Positions 10,438-20,484 of a stretch of DNA of 64,000 bases are shown one piece after another; the first letter of the stretch is position 1, and every line of letters begins with the position of its first letter. The position numbers and the translations under genes are program-made. The stretch is taken from positions 124,001-188,000 of the forward strand of contig NHNW01000036.1 of NCBI GenBank assembly GCA_002786025.1. The letters run 5' to 3'. Origin of the DNA: Zasmidium citrigriseum. Its lineage: Eukaryota; Ascomycota; Dothideomycetes; Mycosphaerellales; Mycosphaerellaceae. The notes beneath the pieces are model-generated. The model ran no database searches, was not told the DNA's origin, and saw only the letters and a list, made by a program, of their open reading frames with translations.

Positions 10438-11808
10438 TCAATCATTCGGATGCGGCGAATATGCTTCAGACAGCTGCGATGGTCCCCTGTCGGGCACTTC
10501 GACTGGTGATGTCGGATTTGTGCGAAAGCTTCTGATACTGCCCGGTTGACTCCTCGCGGGTGATGTGATGTTAGGTGTTGTCGGCCGGCTTCCGTGGGAG
10601 GAGTGGAGTCTGGGACTTAGGGCCATGTTGTCTGGGCTTACGATTTGTCCCGCGTATGGCGAAGCGTGGATGACGGTTCCAGGTGAGGTGAGAGGTGGAG
10701 GCGCTGGACTTTCTGTTCGGAAAAGTGGGTGGATGAAGGATTGGTCGTTTGCGTTGGAATTCGTTCTTCGTACGGTTGGACGTCGCATGCTTCGTAATGA
10801 GCTGGTTTCTGATCCGGGTGACATGGGCGATATGGGTGATTGTAGTGGTGATTCGGGGAGCGGGAGTTGCTCGGGAGGCGTGATTCCCTCCTCATCTGGA
10901 AATGGCCCATCGAGTGGATGTGCCGGCGAGACTGGTCGACTGCCTGGTATCGTTTCCAGTCGCGTCATCTTGGTCTTAGATCCGAACGGACTCGCATAGC
11001 CATCGTCGACGCCCGATGTATCCCAATTCTCAAAGTCATCATTCTGCCGCATGGCTTCTACCATTGGCTCTGCTTGTACACTTCTCGAGTCTCTTGATGC
11101 AAAGGATGTGTGTAGTAGTAGCCTTGTCTTCGAAGTCATCGGCTTCAATGCTTGATTGGCAGAATTTCTGAACGACGACCGGGGACTGCTTGAGAAGTGA
11201 GACAGGGATGGCGATCCAGGCTCCGAGTGCGATCTGAAAAATTTAGGGGATGACGGGCCGAGCGATGCCATGTGAACTGATATTGATCGTCGAAGAAGCG
11301 ATCGTGGTGGTGATGGTCGTTCTTCCAGAATTTCAACAGGTCCAGCGATGCTCTGATCCGATCTTGGGAATACCAAAACGTAGAATGCAGTCTGAGGGAC
11401 CAGACCAATGATTCCAATGGCCAGACCTGCGGCTGCACTGCCTTTCGTTGAGGCAGAATCTTCCTTGAGCATCTTCTCATCGGCAAAGTGGATCGTCAAT
11501 GCCAGCATGATTAGGCTGAGGGTGGTCCCAGCAAGACAGGATATTGCGCCGGGGATCCATGATAAAAGGAGTAACGCACGAGATGCTCGTGCCAGGGACA
11601 GTCCAATGGTCGCGATGAGGGTGACCAGGGCGAAAATTTCGAATGCTGAGGCCGTTATGGCGAGTGCGAAGATGCGTCCGGGCATCAAGACTGTGACTGC
11701 TAGCCAGGTGGTGATGGCAGCGGCGGCGATTTTGGTGACGCAGGCCAGTGCGGTCACGGCGAAGAACATTACGGTCGATCGATCCATGTCGCGTGTTATG
11801 AATACCAT
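10438..11808 (-). CDS. Four-TM membrane protein with long Ser/Pro-rich cytosolic tail (unknown)
   Basis: One exon of 456 residues. Four hydrophobic segments occupy about residues 12-36, 42-70, 80-108 and 124-148. The remaining ~300 residues are disordered, rich in Ser, Pro and Arg, with many S/T-P sites (for example SPISPMSPGSETSSLRSMRR) that suit proline-directed kinases. A short block NDDFENWDTSGVDDGY looks like a conserved island in the tail. No named family was recognised. The ATG at 11808 has A at -3. Codons just upstream stay open for ~28 residues and look protein-like, so an extra 5' exon is possible. Confidence 0.65.
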   Translation of the reverse strand: MVFITRDMDRSTVMFFAVTALACVTKIAAAAITTWLAVTVLMPGRIFALAITASAFEIFALVTLIATIGLSLARASRALLLLSWIPGAISCLAGTTLSLIMLALTIHFADEKMLKEDSASTKGSAAAGLAIGIIGLVPQTAFYVLVFPRSDQSIAGPVEILEERPSPPRSLLRRSISVHMASLGPSSPKFFRSHSEPGSPSLSHFSSSPRSSFRNSANQALKPMTSKTRLLLHTSFASRDSRSVQAEPMVEAMRQNDDFENWDTSGVDDGYASPFGSKTKMTRLETIPGSRPVSPAHPLDGPFPDEEGITPPEQLPLPESPLQSPISPMSPGSETSSLRSMRRPTVRRTNSNANDQSFIHPLFRTESPAPPPLTSPGTVIHASPYAGQIVSPDNMALSPRLHSSHGSRPTTPNITSPARSQPGSIRSFRTNPTSPVEVPDRGPSQLSEAYSPHPND

Positions 11809-13805
11809 TGTGTCGTTAGAGAGGGTGTAGTCGTAATCGCTGAGAACAATGAGTGGAGCTAGAATTTCGGCGACATGAGCAGCGAATGACGGCTATTAGG
11901 TAGTCGGTCGAGGAATCGGTCGAGCGAAGGTCAGCATGGCATTGTCGTGTCGATGCAGGCGAGAAGGTGGAGCGCGCAGTGAACAATGCAGGTCGTCTCA
12001 GGTTGTATACAGATCCATCAACGCCAGGCGAGCTCGATGTTGACGTGGGGGAGGGCAAGGCCAGTCGCGGCCCACCAGGTAAGAATCGACGCGAAAATGG
12101 AGCGAGGGTTGTTTACGGGCGGGCATCAAGTGGGCGATGGCTGCAGTCTTCTATCCGGTTCTGGTCGAGCATTGGGCGGGCACGTTGAACGTAGCACACG
12201 GCTTGGCTGACAATGACTAGGTACTACCCAGGCACAGAGGGGAGCCAGATCCTTCGGGAAACTCACACAGCCTGGGGAGCTGGTCGTGTGTCGCGGGCGA
12301 GGGTCTGGGCAGAGAAGGAGTTGATGGTGCGGGAGGAGGAGTTCGGTTTGGGCGTCTGGCGAACACGTCGACGCGTTGCGGGCAGGGAGATGATGGCAGA
12401 GGCAAAGGAAACAGTGAGCGCGAACAAACCTTGTGAAATTGGCGAAATTGGGCGATTGTGTGTTGTGCCGTCGCGTTGAGGTCGAGTGGTTGTTCACTGT
12501 CAGGGTCACCCCAGCCGCGGCGGCTCCAATGGCGTCTGCTCGCGGCAGCCACATCCACACGCAGGCGCAGATGCCGGGTCAGGGCGCGCATGCAGGTCGC
12601 GTGAAGCTGCAGCCGTCATCTCGCCCAAGCTGCTGCCATCGAGCTGAAGACCCAAGACGGACGGCGATACCATCAGCGGCGGCGGCTGCATGCGTTCGCA
12701 GCACCCAAGTCATGAGGCTTGTGTCGAGCAGATTGCCGCCGGCGACCACGAGTAGGAGTTCCAATGTCCGCAGTACGAGAGGGTGTGGCGGCACAAGATT
12801 CTGCCATTCCCTGCGACACGCCGTGCGGTCCAAACAGCGCGAGGCCAGTGTTGCAGAGGCTGCCACTCTGCTGTCAAACCTGTGACGTGTATCGTCGCCC
12901 CAGAATAGCACGGTGAGACGATGCCCGCTGTACCACCAGAACCACCCGAACGAATGCTCGCAGCTCGGCCATCGACTGGGCGATATCGAATACGATGGAG
13001 ATGGGAGCTCTCGACCTGGAATAGCAGAGTCAGTACAGCCCAGCTGCAATATTGCGTCGGCGTCCCGAGAATGGGCTCGTGTGTCGGGCCGTGAGATGAT
13101 GAGGGTGTGGTTGTTTGAACGCGCGGGTTTGAAAGTCCAACGGCGTGCTGCTGTACGACGCGCATGCCAGCCAATAGGGGGCGATATTATAGCGGATATA
13201 CCTCAGACATGCCGGCTGCCATCATGTATCAAACTGCGATGATGAGGGAGTGATGCAGCGCCGTTGGAAATGTCGATTGCAGGATGACCGGTTGCTGTCT
13301 TGTGTCTGGCATCATGTCCGTTGCAAGCCAAGACGAGTCAAGCCAACGACCTGCTGTCAGCTGCAACATCACGAGAGTCAGTTTCGCCTTAATAAATGAT
13401 GAGTGAATGAATTGAACTCGAGTAATGAGAGAAGATTAAGGCTCGCGGCATCGTTCATGTTCGCACCTAATATTCACCGGGGCTCTATTGCCCTTCCGCT
13501 GAAGCTGGCAGATGAGCCATCTCTCGAGAAACACCTGAGTCTGAGCTCTTGAGCGGCTCATCAGACTGCCAGTCCTTCGCAGCAAGTTCGGGATCGAGTT
13601 GATGAGTGAAGTCATCTGGTCCAGACTGTGATGAGCGTGACTCGAGCCTGCGATAAGCAAGATTCTCCGCGAGGGGATCGACAGGCACTGAGCTCTCTCA
13701 GCAATATGCCCACCTCGTCATAACAGCCTCGCCAACTATTGAACTCACCACACCACATCCTCGATCTCTATACCCACCAAACTTACGCATCTGCCGCTTC
13801 TCGCC
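11809..13805. other. Gene-poor stretch, divergent promoters
   Basis: About 2 kb between the minus-strand 4-TM gene and the plus-strand F-box-like gene. Frames at 12126-12560, 12217-12591 and 12579-13174 overlap on both strands and lack recognisable domains or convincing splice partners. An introner-like repeat copy lies at 13491-13630. Confidence 0.45.
13491..13630 (+). repeat. Degenerate introner-like element copy, extragenic
   Basis: The plus strand follows the order of landmarks of the carboxylesterase introns: CCCTTCCGCTGAAGCTGGCA, ATCTCTCGAGA, GAGTCTGAGCTCTTGAGCGG, CAGTCCTTCGCAGCAAGTTC and GGGATCGAGTTGATG. It is more diverged than the 9.8 kb copy and closer to the 43.9 kb copy (both have a GCTCTTGA and a GGGATCG). 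It lies ~175 bases 5' of the F-box-like gene, in sense. Confidence 0.65.
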
Positions 13806-14938
13806 ATGGCCGAGCCTGACGATACTTGCACGTTCCTATGCCGTTTACCAGTCGAGCTTAGGATTGAGATCTATGCATATGCGATCTTGGACTGCCGAGA
13901 AATCACTGGTATAGCAGCTCTTCACTTGCACGACCCTTTGTGCCGTCTGGTCTTTGTTGGGGCAGAATATGGGCTTGCGAGAAGCTTCACTTGTCTCAGA
14001 ATGCTGACAACTTATTACCAGTGGGCACCGCACGCCTCGAAGGCCCACCCGCCGATATCATCCACCGCCTATATGGCAACAACCGATCACCCTACCCAGG
14101 CATTCCACACAACCACGAACCCGTAGTCGAGACCCGATACCGCCCCGCGCTTCTCTCGCCCTCCTCCCCCGCGGTAATCCAGCTCACACCAACCAACATC
14201 GACCCGCCCTCCTCCACCTACGAACACACTACAACCGCCTACCACACCCTCCAACTCCTCTGCAAACAAGTCCGCCAAGAGCTCGCTAGCCACTTCTCCA
14301 TCCCCGCTCGTCGTCAAACTTCCCTCTTCGTGCAATACCCCTCGGGCCTTCATGTCCTGCACACCCTGACCCCCCAGCTGGTGCGCCAATCCCGGAGTCT
14401 CCATATCGCCGGGACGTATGTGCCGAAGGACTACTCCCCTCCTCGGGCGGCGTGCATGGGACCGCGGATGGCTCCTGAGCAGGAGAAACTCCAGGGGAAT
14501 GTCGTGCCGGATTCTAAGAGCCAGCTGGATAACCTCATAAGATCTCTGTGTGGACCGAGTCCTACGCATGCGGTGGAGAAGTTTGAGATGAGGATGTATT
14601 ACCCTGGGGATGATTCTTACTCGACGGTTTGGGGAGACGACAATTCGCCTCTGGTTATCGCATTGCGGAATGTTGCGTATGGGGAGGTTAGTATCGAGCT
14701 TTGGAGGGGGAGGTATGGGACGGGCGTTTATATGGCTGCGAAGCCCACGGGGGATCGACGACGGACTGTGAGTACCGTCTGGCGGAAGCTCGAAGAAGGG
14801 CGACGCGGGGAGCCGCCTGTCGGGAGCTGGGTCGTTGATTCTCAGTGGCCTACGTGGAAAATGGATTACGAAATGAGTGATGGACCGCAGGGCGACCTCA
14901 TCATCTCTGAGCCACTCCAACAGAGTGGTACGACCTAA
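13806..14938 (+). CDS. F-box-like protein of unknown function
   Basis: Two exons, 13806-13908 and 14022-14938, give 339 residues. The 113-base intron starts GTATAG and ends with an ATGCTGAC branch site and TTATTACCAG. The N terminus has FLCRLPVELRIEIYAYAIL, matching the short F-box-like start (LP-ELR-IY) of many fungal proteins that can bind Skp1. The rest shows no named domain; it contains LQLLCKQVRQELASHF, often found after this start in the same fungal class. Sense-strand composition flips from C-rich (exon 2 first half) to G-rich near 14450. A repeat copy lies just upstream. Confidence 0.65.
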
Positions 14939-15599
14939 CGATTTTTCAACACGATTGATGAATCTTGATGATGCTCTTGGACAGGAGCCCGAGCCTACTT
15001 CTTGATGGATATTGGATACGATTGGATATACAAAACTTGGTGAATAGAAGGACTTGAACTACTTCAGGCCTATCTCTGACCTCAGACCTCTCTCATCAAG
15101 GACCCTTTTTGATTATCCAGGACCTCCGTTATTGGCATCATATGCTGTACCTATGAAGGAGAGTGGCAGCCAACCTTAGTCGACTGATACAACGGAGAAG
15201 AGGTGGCTCGCCTTACCACGGCCTAACTGGATTGGTACGAGAATCCTTACAAGCCCATTGCCCTGAGAGCGACATCACATATGACTGAATATGAAAGGAA
15301 GCAAGATTCATTCAGGCTCGACTATTCCTTCGAGCAGTGTTCGAAAAGTCTGCTAACAATTTCAACAGTCTCTCCTTGGGAACAAGCTATGCTCTGGCAC
15401 CGACTGCGTGTATGGTCTCACAGCACGAGGCACACTCAGGGAGAGGCAACGCGCTCTATTAGGTCTCTGGTCTCCTCGCACAGAACGTATCCCCTAGCGA
15501 TGGTTTCCCAGCGAGAACTTCAAGACCCTGCTACGAATACCAACCAGCGAACCTCTTTCAAAGCCTATGAAGAACGCCTCATTTCAAGTCGCTGACCGC

Positions 15600-16209
15600 A
15601 CCGAACCTTCCGCCCGATTGCAGGCAGTTGACCCAGGAGCTCGACGATGCCTTGACCGATCCATTTTTACCAGAATGGTATCGTGCTAAGTAGAATGTCA
15701 CGCCATGCCTGCTACGGCAATACTCCTGAACAGTACCCCGAAGCCGCCAGCCTTTCAGTCAAAGACATGCGCGCGGTGCGCGAAGATGAACTCGAAGTAG
15801 GCCTGCTTTCAGCGGCGGATATCGCGATTCGAGACACAGAAGCCATGATGGTGTCTGCTGAAGAGTACCCGAGCGATGATGACGATGAAACGGTTGATGT
15901 GAATCAGATCCTACCACCTGGGCTGACTCTTTCCCACAGAAGTACAAACGACGATGAGGATGACGCGGCGGGATTCTTCAGCACCTGGCACGGAAGGAGA
16001 TGATCGAGGAGCAGGAGCAAGAGCCAGAGGAAGCCGAAGAGGCGAAGGATGGACTTGGTGCGCTGCAGTCTGTGAATGCGAGGGCTGGTGTGCGGACACC
16101 TGGCACGTCTCGAACTACCAGCTACAACACCCAGTGTATCGTGCCAGTCCTCTCGTACCACCAATACCGCACGTGCTATGCCAAATCGCCAGGATCGACA
16201 GCCGGCTAA
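15600..16209 (+). pseudogene. Possible degraded or misassembled acidic hypothetical gene
   Basis: Three protein-like pieces follow one another on the plus strand in different frames: LPPDCRQLTQELDDALTDPF ending at a stop near 15690; then 15683-16003, which contains YPSDDDDETVDVNQILPPG; then 16000-16209, which starts with a Glu-rich run. No splice sites join them convincingly and no family was recognised. It may be a gene with introns I cannot place, a relic, or chance. Confidence 0.22.
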
Positions 16210-17397
16210 GGAGCAATCGACAGCGAGGACGACGGCGACAACCACATTTGCAAGATAACAGCATTTAGCTTGCTTGGGAAAGATTTGGTACAGTGATTGT
16301 GTGAAGGGTCCGCAGCGTGTTATAACGACGACAGGAAGTAACATATGATTGCTTCGAGAGATAAGATACAAGGTCGCCAATGTCTAAAAACCAAAACAGG
16401 ACGTTCAGGGCGATAACACGACGATGTTCTATTCTCGAACGATATCAAAATTGGCTTTCGGACGAGATCAAGATTCGAAAGGATGCTAAACGGCAGAAAG
16501 GACCTTTTCGTCTCGGGATACATCAGGAGGCATAGTTGCCTATTGCTCTGTTGTGGTAAGCATTCAAAACCTCAGAAAACATCCCAACCCCTATCATACC
16601 TAGCTTCGCTCGAAGAAGTCACTTCTACTGGCCTACGGACTCCCTCCTCCCAGGACACGCACACATCATTAACGCTCCTCTGAAGAACCCACTGGCAAGA
16701 AACACCTCGACGGCTCAGACGAAGACCTTCACGAGGATACAGTTCTTGCCATCCAGCTTTGACTTCGAAAACGCAAGAAGAAACGAATCGGATCATCCCC
16801 AACTCTCTTCTTCTTTCCCCCAAGTCAATCCCATCAGCGGAGTCGTAACATCGAGTGCGGACTTGATGTCCGTCTTGGTCCTCACGGCGAAGTTTACTCC
16901 CCTATCGTCTGCGTCTTTGCGGGCTTTGAGCATGAGAGGTAAGCCTACTTCACCGCCGACCGTCTCGAGCTCTTTAATGATGCTGTGTGAACTCCATCGT
17001 GGGGACTCCAGTTGAGATTCCTGATGCAACTTATCCTGGATCGTCTTTGGCGAGTGTCCACCTGGCCGGCGATCACCTCTAGCATGAAGGAAGGCATCGA
17101 CATTTTCGATCGCCGGCGACCACCAATGGCTAGTAGTATCCTCGCGAACCTATCTCCGCCTGAGGATATGTTTTGAGCTTTCCGAGCTCGAGATGCGAGA
17201 AACAAGACCTGCAATGAAGCATTGGAAGCCACATGCAGCGATGGAGATGCCGGTGGATTAGAGACGTTCGAGTAACGTCAAGGAGGGAGGTCTTTATTCT
17301 TCAGACATTATCCAACCCTCCTGTAGGCGAACTACCGAGAGCACTTACTAGTCCCCAACAAGCGTCGAGACAAGTGAATGTCCCTCCATCCCCAGTA

Positions 17398-17500
17398 AGC
17401 AACACCCATACCTCTACCTTACCTCTACCTCTCCCTTCCCTTCCCTGCCGTACATCCTACCCGTTTCGTCCCCTACCTCTACTCCTATCCTCCGCAGCTG
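17398..17500. repeat. Pyrimidine-rich low-complexity tract
   Basis: The plus strand is dominated by repeated CCTCTAC and CCCTTCC-type words. It is simple sequence with no coding signal. Confidence 0.5.
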
Positions 17501-18456
17501 CCCATGTCCGTCTCGACTTTCGCACTCGTACGTCGCAAACCAAGCCAACGTGGTTGGTACATACATACAAGGACCCTAACAACAGCTGTTCGCAGCCATG
17601 TAAGCTCTACCTCAGCTGACGGGATACGTACTTTGGCAATCGAAGATTGCGTCGGCAGTCGGATGGCGGTACATGAAGACCTCGAGCATAAGTTAGAAGG
17701 AAGAGGAGCAGTACAGCAACAAGAAGCTCCGACTGGTGAGAGTCTGAGATGAGGTGAGCGAGAAGGAAGGGAACACGAGTTCACTGTTCCTTTAGAGGAT
17801 GAGAAAACCAAGGATCTCACGTGCTGGTTGGTCTCGTTCTGATAGCGACATAGCCACGCGGGAAAGACTACTCTGTACGAGAACCATCATCACATGCTCC
17901 GCAATCTGGAAGTCATTCAAGCTGGACAGTCAATGCCTGACCTCAAGAAGCCCCTTTTCCAAGACTTCGCCTCTCCTTTCCGGTCACCAAGACAGCAAGC
18001 TATATCGCAGTCAAGTCGACATTAGAGTAAGAAAGATAAGAAAATAGGCACAACAAATGAGTGGGTAAATCTGTAATTTCACAATACTCTCAAGCAATCG
18101 AGAGTGAAGAGCTAGTCCTACAGAACGAGTCCGGCCCAGGCCCCATCTTTGATTGTTCCCCTTTGTCCATGTCGGGTTCGAAAAGCAAAAAAGCAAAAAC
18201 ATCGGTTTGGTGGTATCATCTCGGCAGTTTTCTCAACTCCGTTTCTTTCCCTTCTCCATGCATGCATGCTGACGCACATCGCCGGTGCCGCATCGTTTCC
18301 AATAAACATCCCATCGCTAAAATTTGTAAAACTCCGGTTTGCTCCCTTCCTTCTGCAGAGCGCCATTCGGTTTGGTGTGAAATAAAAAGAACATATGGAC
18401 AAAGGTTCAATCGGGCTGGACTTGGGAGCCGGAATACACTTGAAAGTTGGTACTTC

Positions 18457-20484
18457 TCATGGCGAGAAGTCCCGCCAACCTCCAACCCACTCAATATCGC
18501 CATCTTCAAATTCAAGTTCGTCATCAAGGAAACTCTTCTCTGGTTTGCGTTGCTGTGGACCGTTGGACCGCAGGACCGGCATTGGTGATGTCTTCGTCAT
18601 AGGTGGCTTGTGCTCGCGCCAATTGTTGTCTTCTTGCCAGACCTTGCTGTTGTTGAACGAGTTGGATCGGAGTCGTTGAGGACTGCCGCTGCCCGGGCGC
18701 CAGCTAGGAGCACGTTCACGCTGCGGCTTTGGTGTGGCCTGAGCCTTGGCTTTCTTGTTGCTGAATGGCGTGAAGCTCGCAAAGGCGTCCGAGTACTTGG
18801 TCTTGGGTGGAGTGGCAGTCACTGTGGCAGCGGCAGTGGCAGTCGTCGAGTTGTCGACCTTGGCGCGACGGAAGTTGCCCAGGGCAGCCCACTTGTCGAG
18901 GATTGAGGACTTGACCTTTGGCAATTCTTGGCGCTTCTCGTCGGAGCCTGGTACTTTCATTGGGCTGGCCGAGCGAACGTTGACATCGAGATCGACCAGG
19001 CCTTGACGGGGAGTTACGCTGCCACGTCCGTCATCTTTAATCGACTGCAATTGAGGCGTGCTTGGCTTGGCAGTGCTCACGCGCTCAATGTCGTTGCCAG
19101 CTTCTTCAACTTCAACAAAAGGATTGCATTCCTGCATCTCCTCCTGCAACTCTTCTTCCTCGTCCCACAGGTCACTCCAGCTCTTAGAGAAGCCATTGGC
19201 GTATGGAGAGGACTTGTTGGATGGACGCGTGAAGCTGATTGGCAAAGATCCAACGAATCCGGACTTTGGCTTGACGGAGATCGCTGACTGCATGGACTTG
19301 GCCGACTTGGTAGACTTGTAGGACATGCCGAGGCCAGAGTCAAGGTTGGAAGACAGCGAAGCTTCGTCAGTGTCGACATACTGCCATTCAGAGTTGTTGG
19401 CGGTGCCTGGGAACAGGTCCATGTCCTCGTCCTGGATGGTCGACAATTGACGGTTGACGACTTGAGGCGTCTTAAGCGCAGCAGTCCAGGGGAACGAATC
19501 TGCGCCAGGCAGTGCAGGACTAGTGACGGATGGCGTACGCAGAGGCTCGCGGGCTGCAGTAGCAACAGCAGGGACCATGTCGTTCTGTTCGGTGCAGAAG
19601 TCGTCAAGGGACTCGTCGTCAATGGTGAAGCTGACAACAGCCTTCAATGCATCGCGAACAGCAGCCAGAGATCGGTTGGCAGGATCCAAGGCCAAGGAAT
19701 GGACGAGCACATTGTAGGTGTCCTGCGACATGTTGGGGAAGACGTCGAACAAGCTCTGGCGGTCGCGAGCAAAGTCGTTGAACAATGGGTCCTTCTGAGT
19801 CGGCGTCGCAAATGGGTTGCGCTGGAACAGAATGTTGAGAAGGACAATGCCAATGGCCCAGATGTCGGCAGCCGCCGGCGAGTATCCATAGCCATACACC
19901 GAAGCATCGTACTGCTCCGGCGCCATATAACGATCAGAACCCACAGCAAATTCCGTGGACCAAGTATCGGTTGTGGCCAGTCCAAAGTCGCCCAGCTTCA
20001 TGGCACCATTCGACGTCAAGAAGATGTTCTCGGGCTTGATGTCGCGGTGGTAGACGCCCTTGGAATGCAAATAGTCGATTGCATCCACAAGCTCCAGCAT
20101 GAAGTCACGGACGTGTCCAGTCTCCAACGGGCCCTGCCCTTTTCGGATTGCCTCGTAGAGATCGCCATTGTTGCACAGCTCCAATACCATGTACTGATGG
20201 TTCTCCGTCTCAAAGTGATGAATCAGGTTGACGACGTTGGGATGGTTGGAGAGTCGAGAGTGAATGGCGAGCTCTTCAGAGCGGTCGTCGATCGCGATGG
20301 CAGCTGGGCAGTTGGTGGAAGTGCCCGGTTTGGTGATGCACTTGATGGCGACGTCCTCTCCGGTGGTGGTATCCCTGGCGGCCAGTACCATACCAAAAGA
20401 GCCATGGTTGAGTGGGGAAACCGTTATAAAACGACCATTGTCGAGAGTTCTTCCTTGTTCGAAGCCATCTCGCATACAGGCCAT
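18457..20484 (-). CDS. Ser/Thr protein kinase of the Ran1/Pat1-Ksp1 type
   Basis: One exon of 675 residues. The kinase domain covers ~18-300. The glycine loop is NHGSFGMV (~27-34), followed by VAIKCI with Lys ~48, HRDIKPEN (~146-153, catalytic Asp148), DFG (~166-168) and APEQYD in the activation segment. The DIWAIGIVLLNILFQRNPF block and the overall pattern fit the fungal Ran1/Ksp1/Sks1/Vhs1 group, which acts in nutrient, TORC1 and meiosis-related signalling. The C-terminal ~370 residues are disordered and Ser/Pro/Lys-rich, with basic phospho-site-like stretches (RAPSWRPGSGSPQRLRSNSF), and end in an acidic tail. The exact orthologue is inference. The start context is weak (C at -3); ATG codon 4 is an alternative. 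A ~3.3 kb gene-free stretch lies upstream. Confidence 0.85.
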   Translation of the reverse strand: MACMRDGFEQGRTLDNGRFITVSPLNHGSFGMVLAARDTTTGEDVAIKCITKPGTSTNCPAAIAIDDRSEELAIHSRLSNHPNVVNLIHHFETENHQYMVLELCNNGDLYEAIRKGQGPLETGHVRDFMLELVDAIDYLHSKGVYHRDIKPENIFLTSNGAMKLGDFGLATTDTWSTEFAVGSDRYMAPEQYDASVYGYGYSPAAADIWAIGIVLLNILFQRNPFATPTQKDPLFNDFARDRQSLFDVFPNMSQDTYNVLVHSLALDPANRSLAAVRDALKAVVSFTIDDESLDDFCTEQNDMVPAVATAAREPLRTPSVTSPALPGADSFPWTAALKTPQVVNRQLSTIQDEDMDLFPGTANNSEWQYVDTDEASLSSNLDSGLGMSYKSTKSAKSMQSAISVKPKSGFVGSLPISFTRPSNKSSPYANGFSKSWSDLWDEEEELQEEMQECNPFVEVEEAGNDIERVSTAKPSTPQLQSIKDDGRGSVTPRQGLVDLDVNVRSASPMKVPGSDEKRQELPKVKSSILDKWAALGNFRRAKVDNSTTATAAATVTATPPKTKYSDAFASFTPFSNKKAKAQATPKPQRERAPSWRPGSGSPQRLRSNSFNNSKVWQEDNNWREHKPPMTKTSPMPVLRSNGPQQRKPEKSFLDDELEFEDGDIEWVGGWRDFSP

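Larger units (their letters stand above)
14939..18456. other. Gene-poor stretch
   Basis: About 3.5 kb without a recognisable gene, between the F-box-like gene and the kinase 3' end. Short frames are scattered on both strands. The only part with protein-like character is ~15600-16210, listed separately. A pyrimidine-rich low-complexity tract lies at ~17398-17500. Confidence 0.45.

Noticed and set aside
12126..13174. Several 120-160-codon minus-strand frames
   Set aside because: They overlap one another in different frames, are low in hydrophobic pattern and match no family; typical of GC-rich non-coding DNA.
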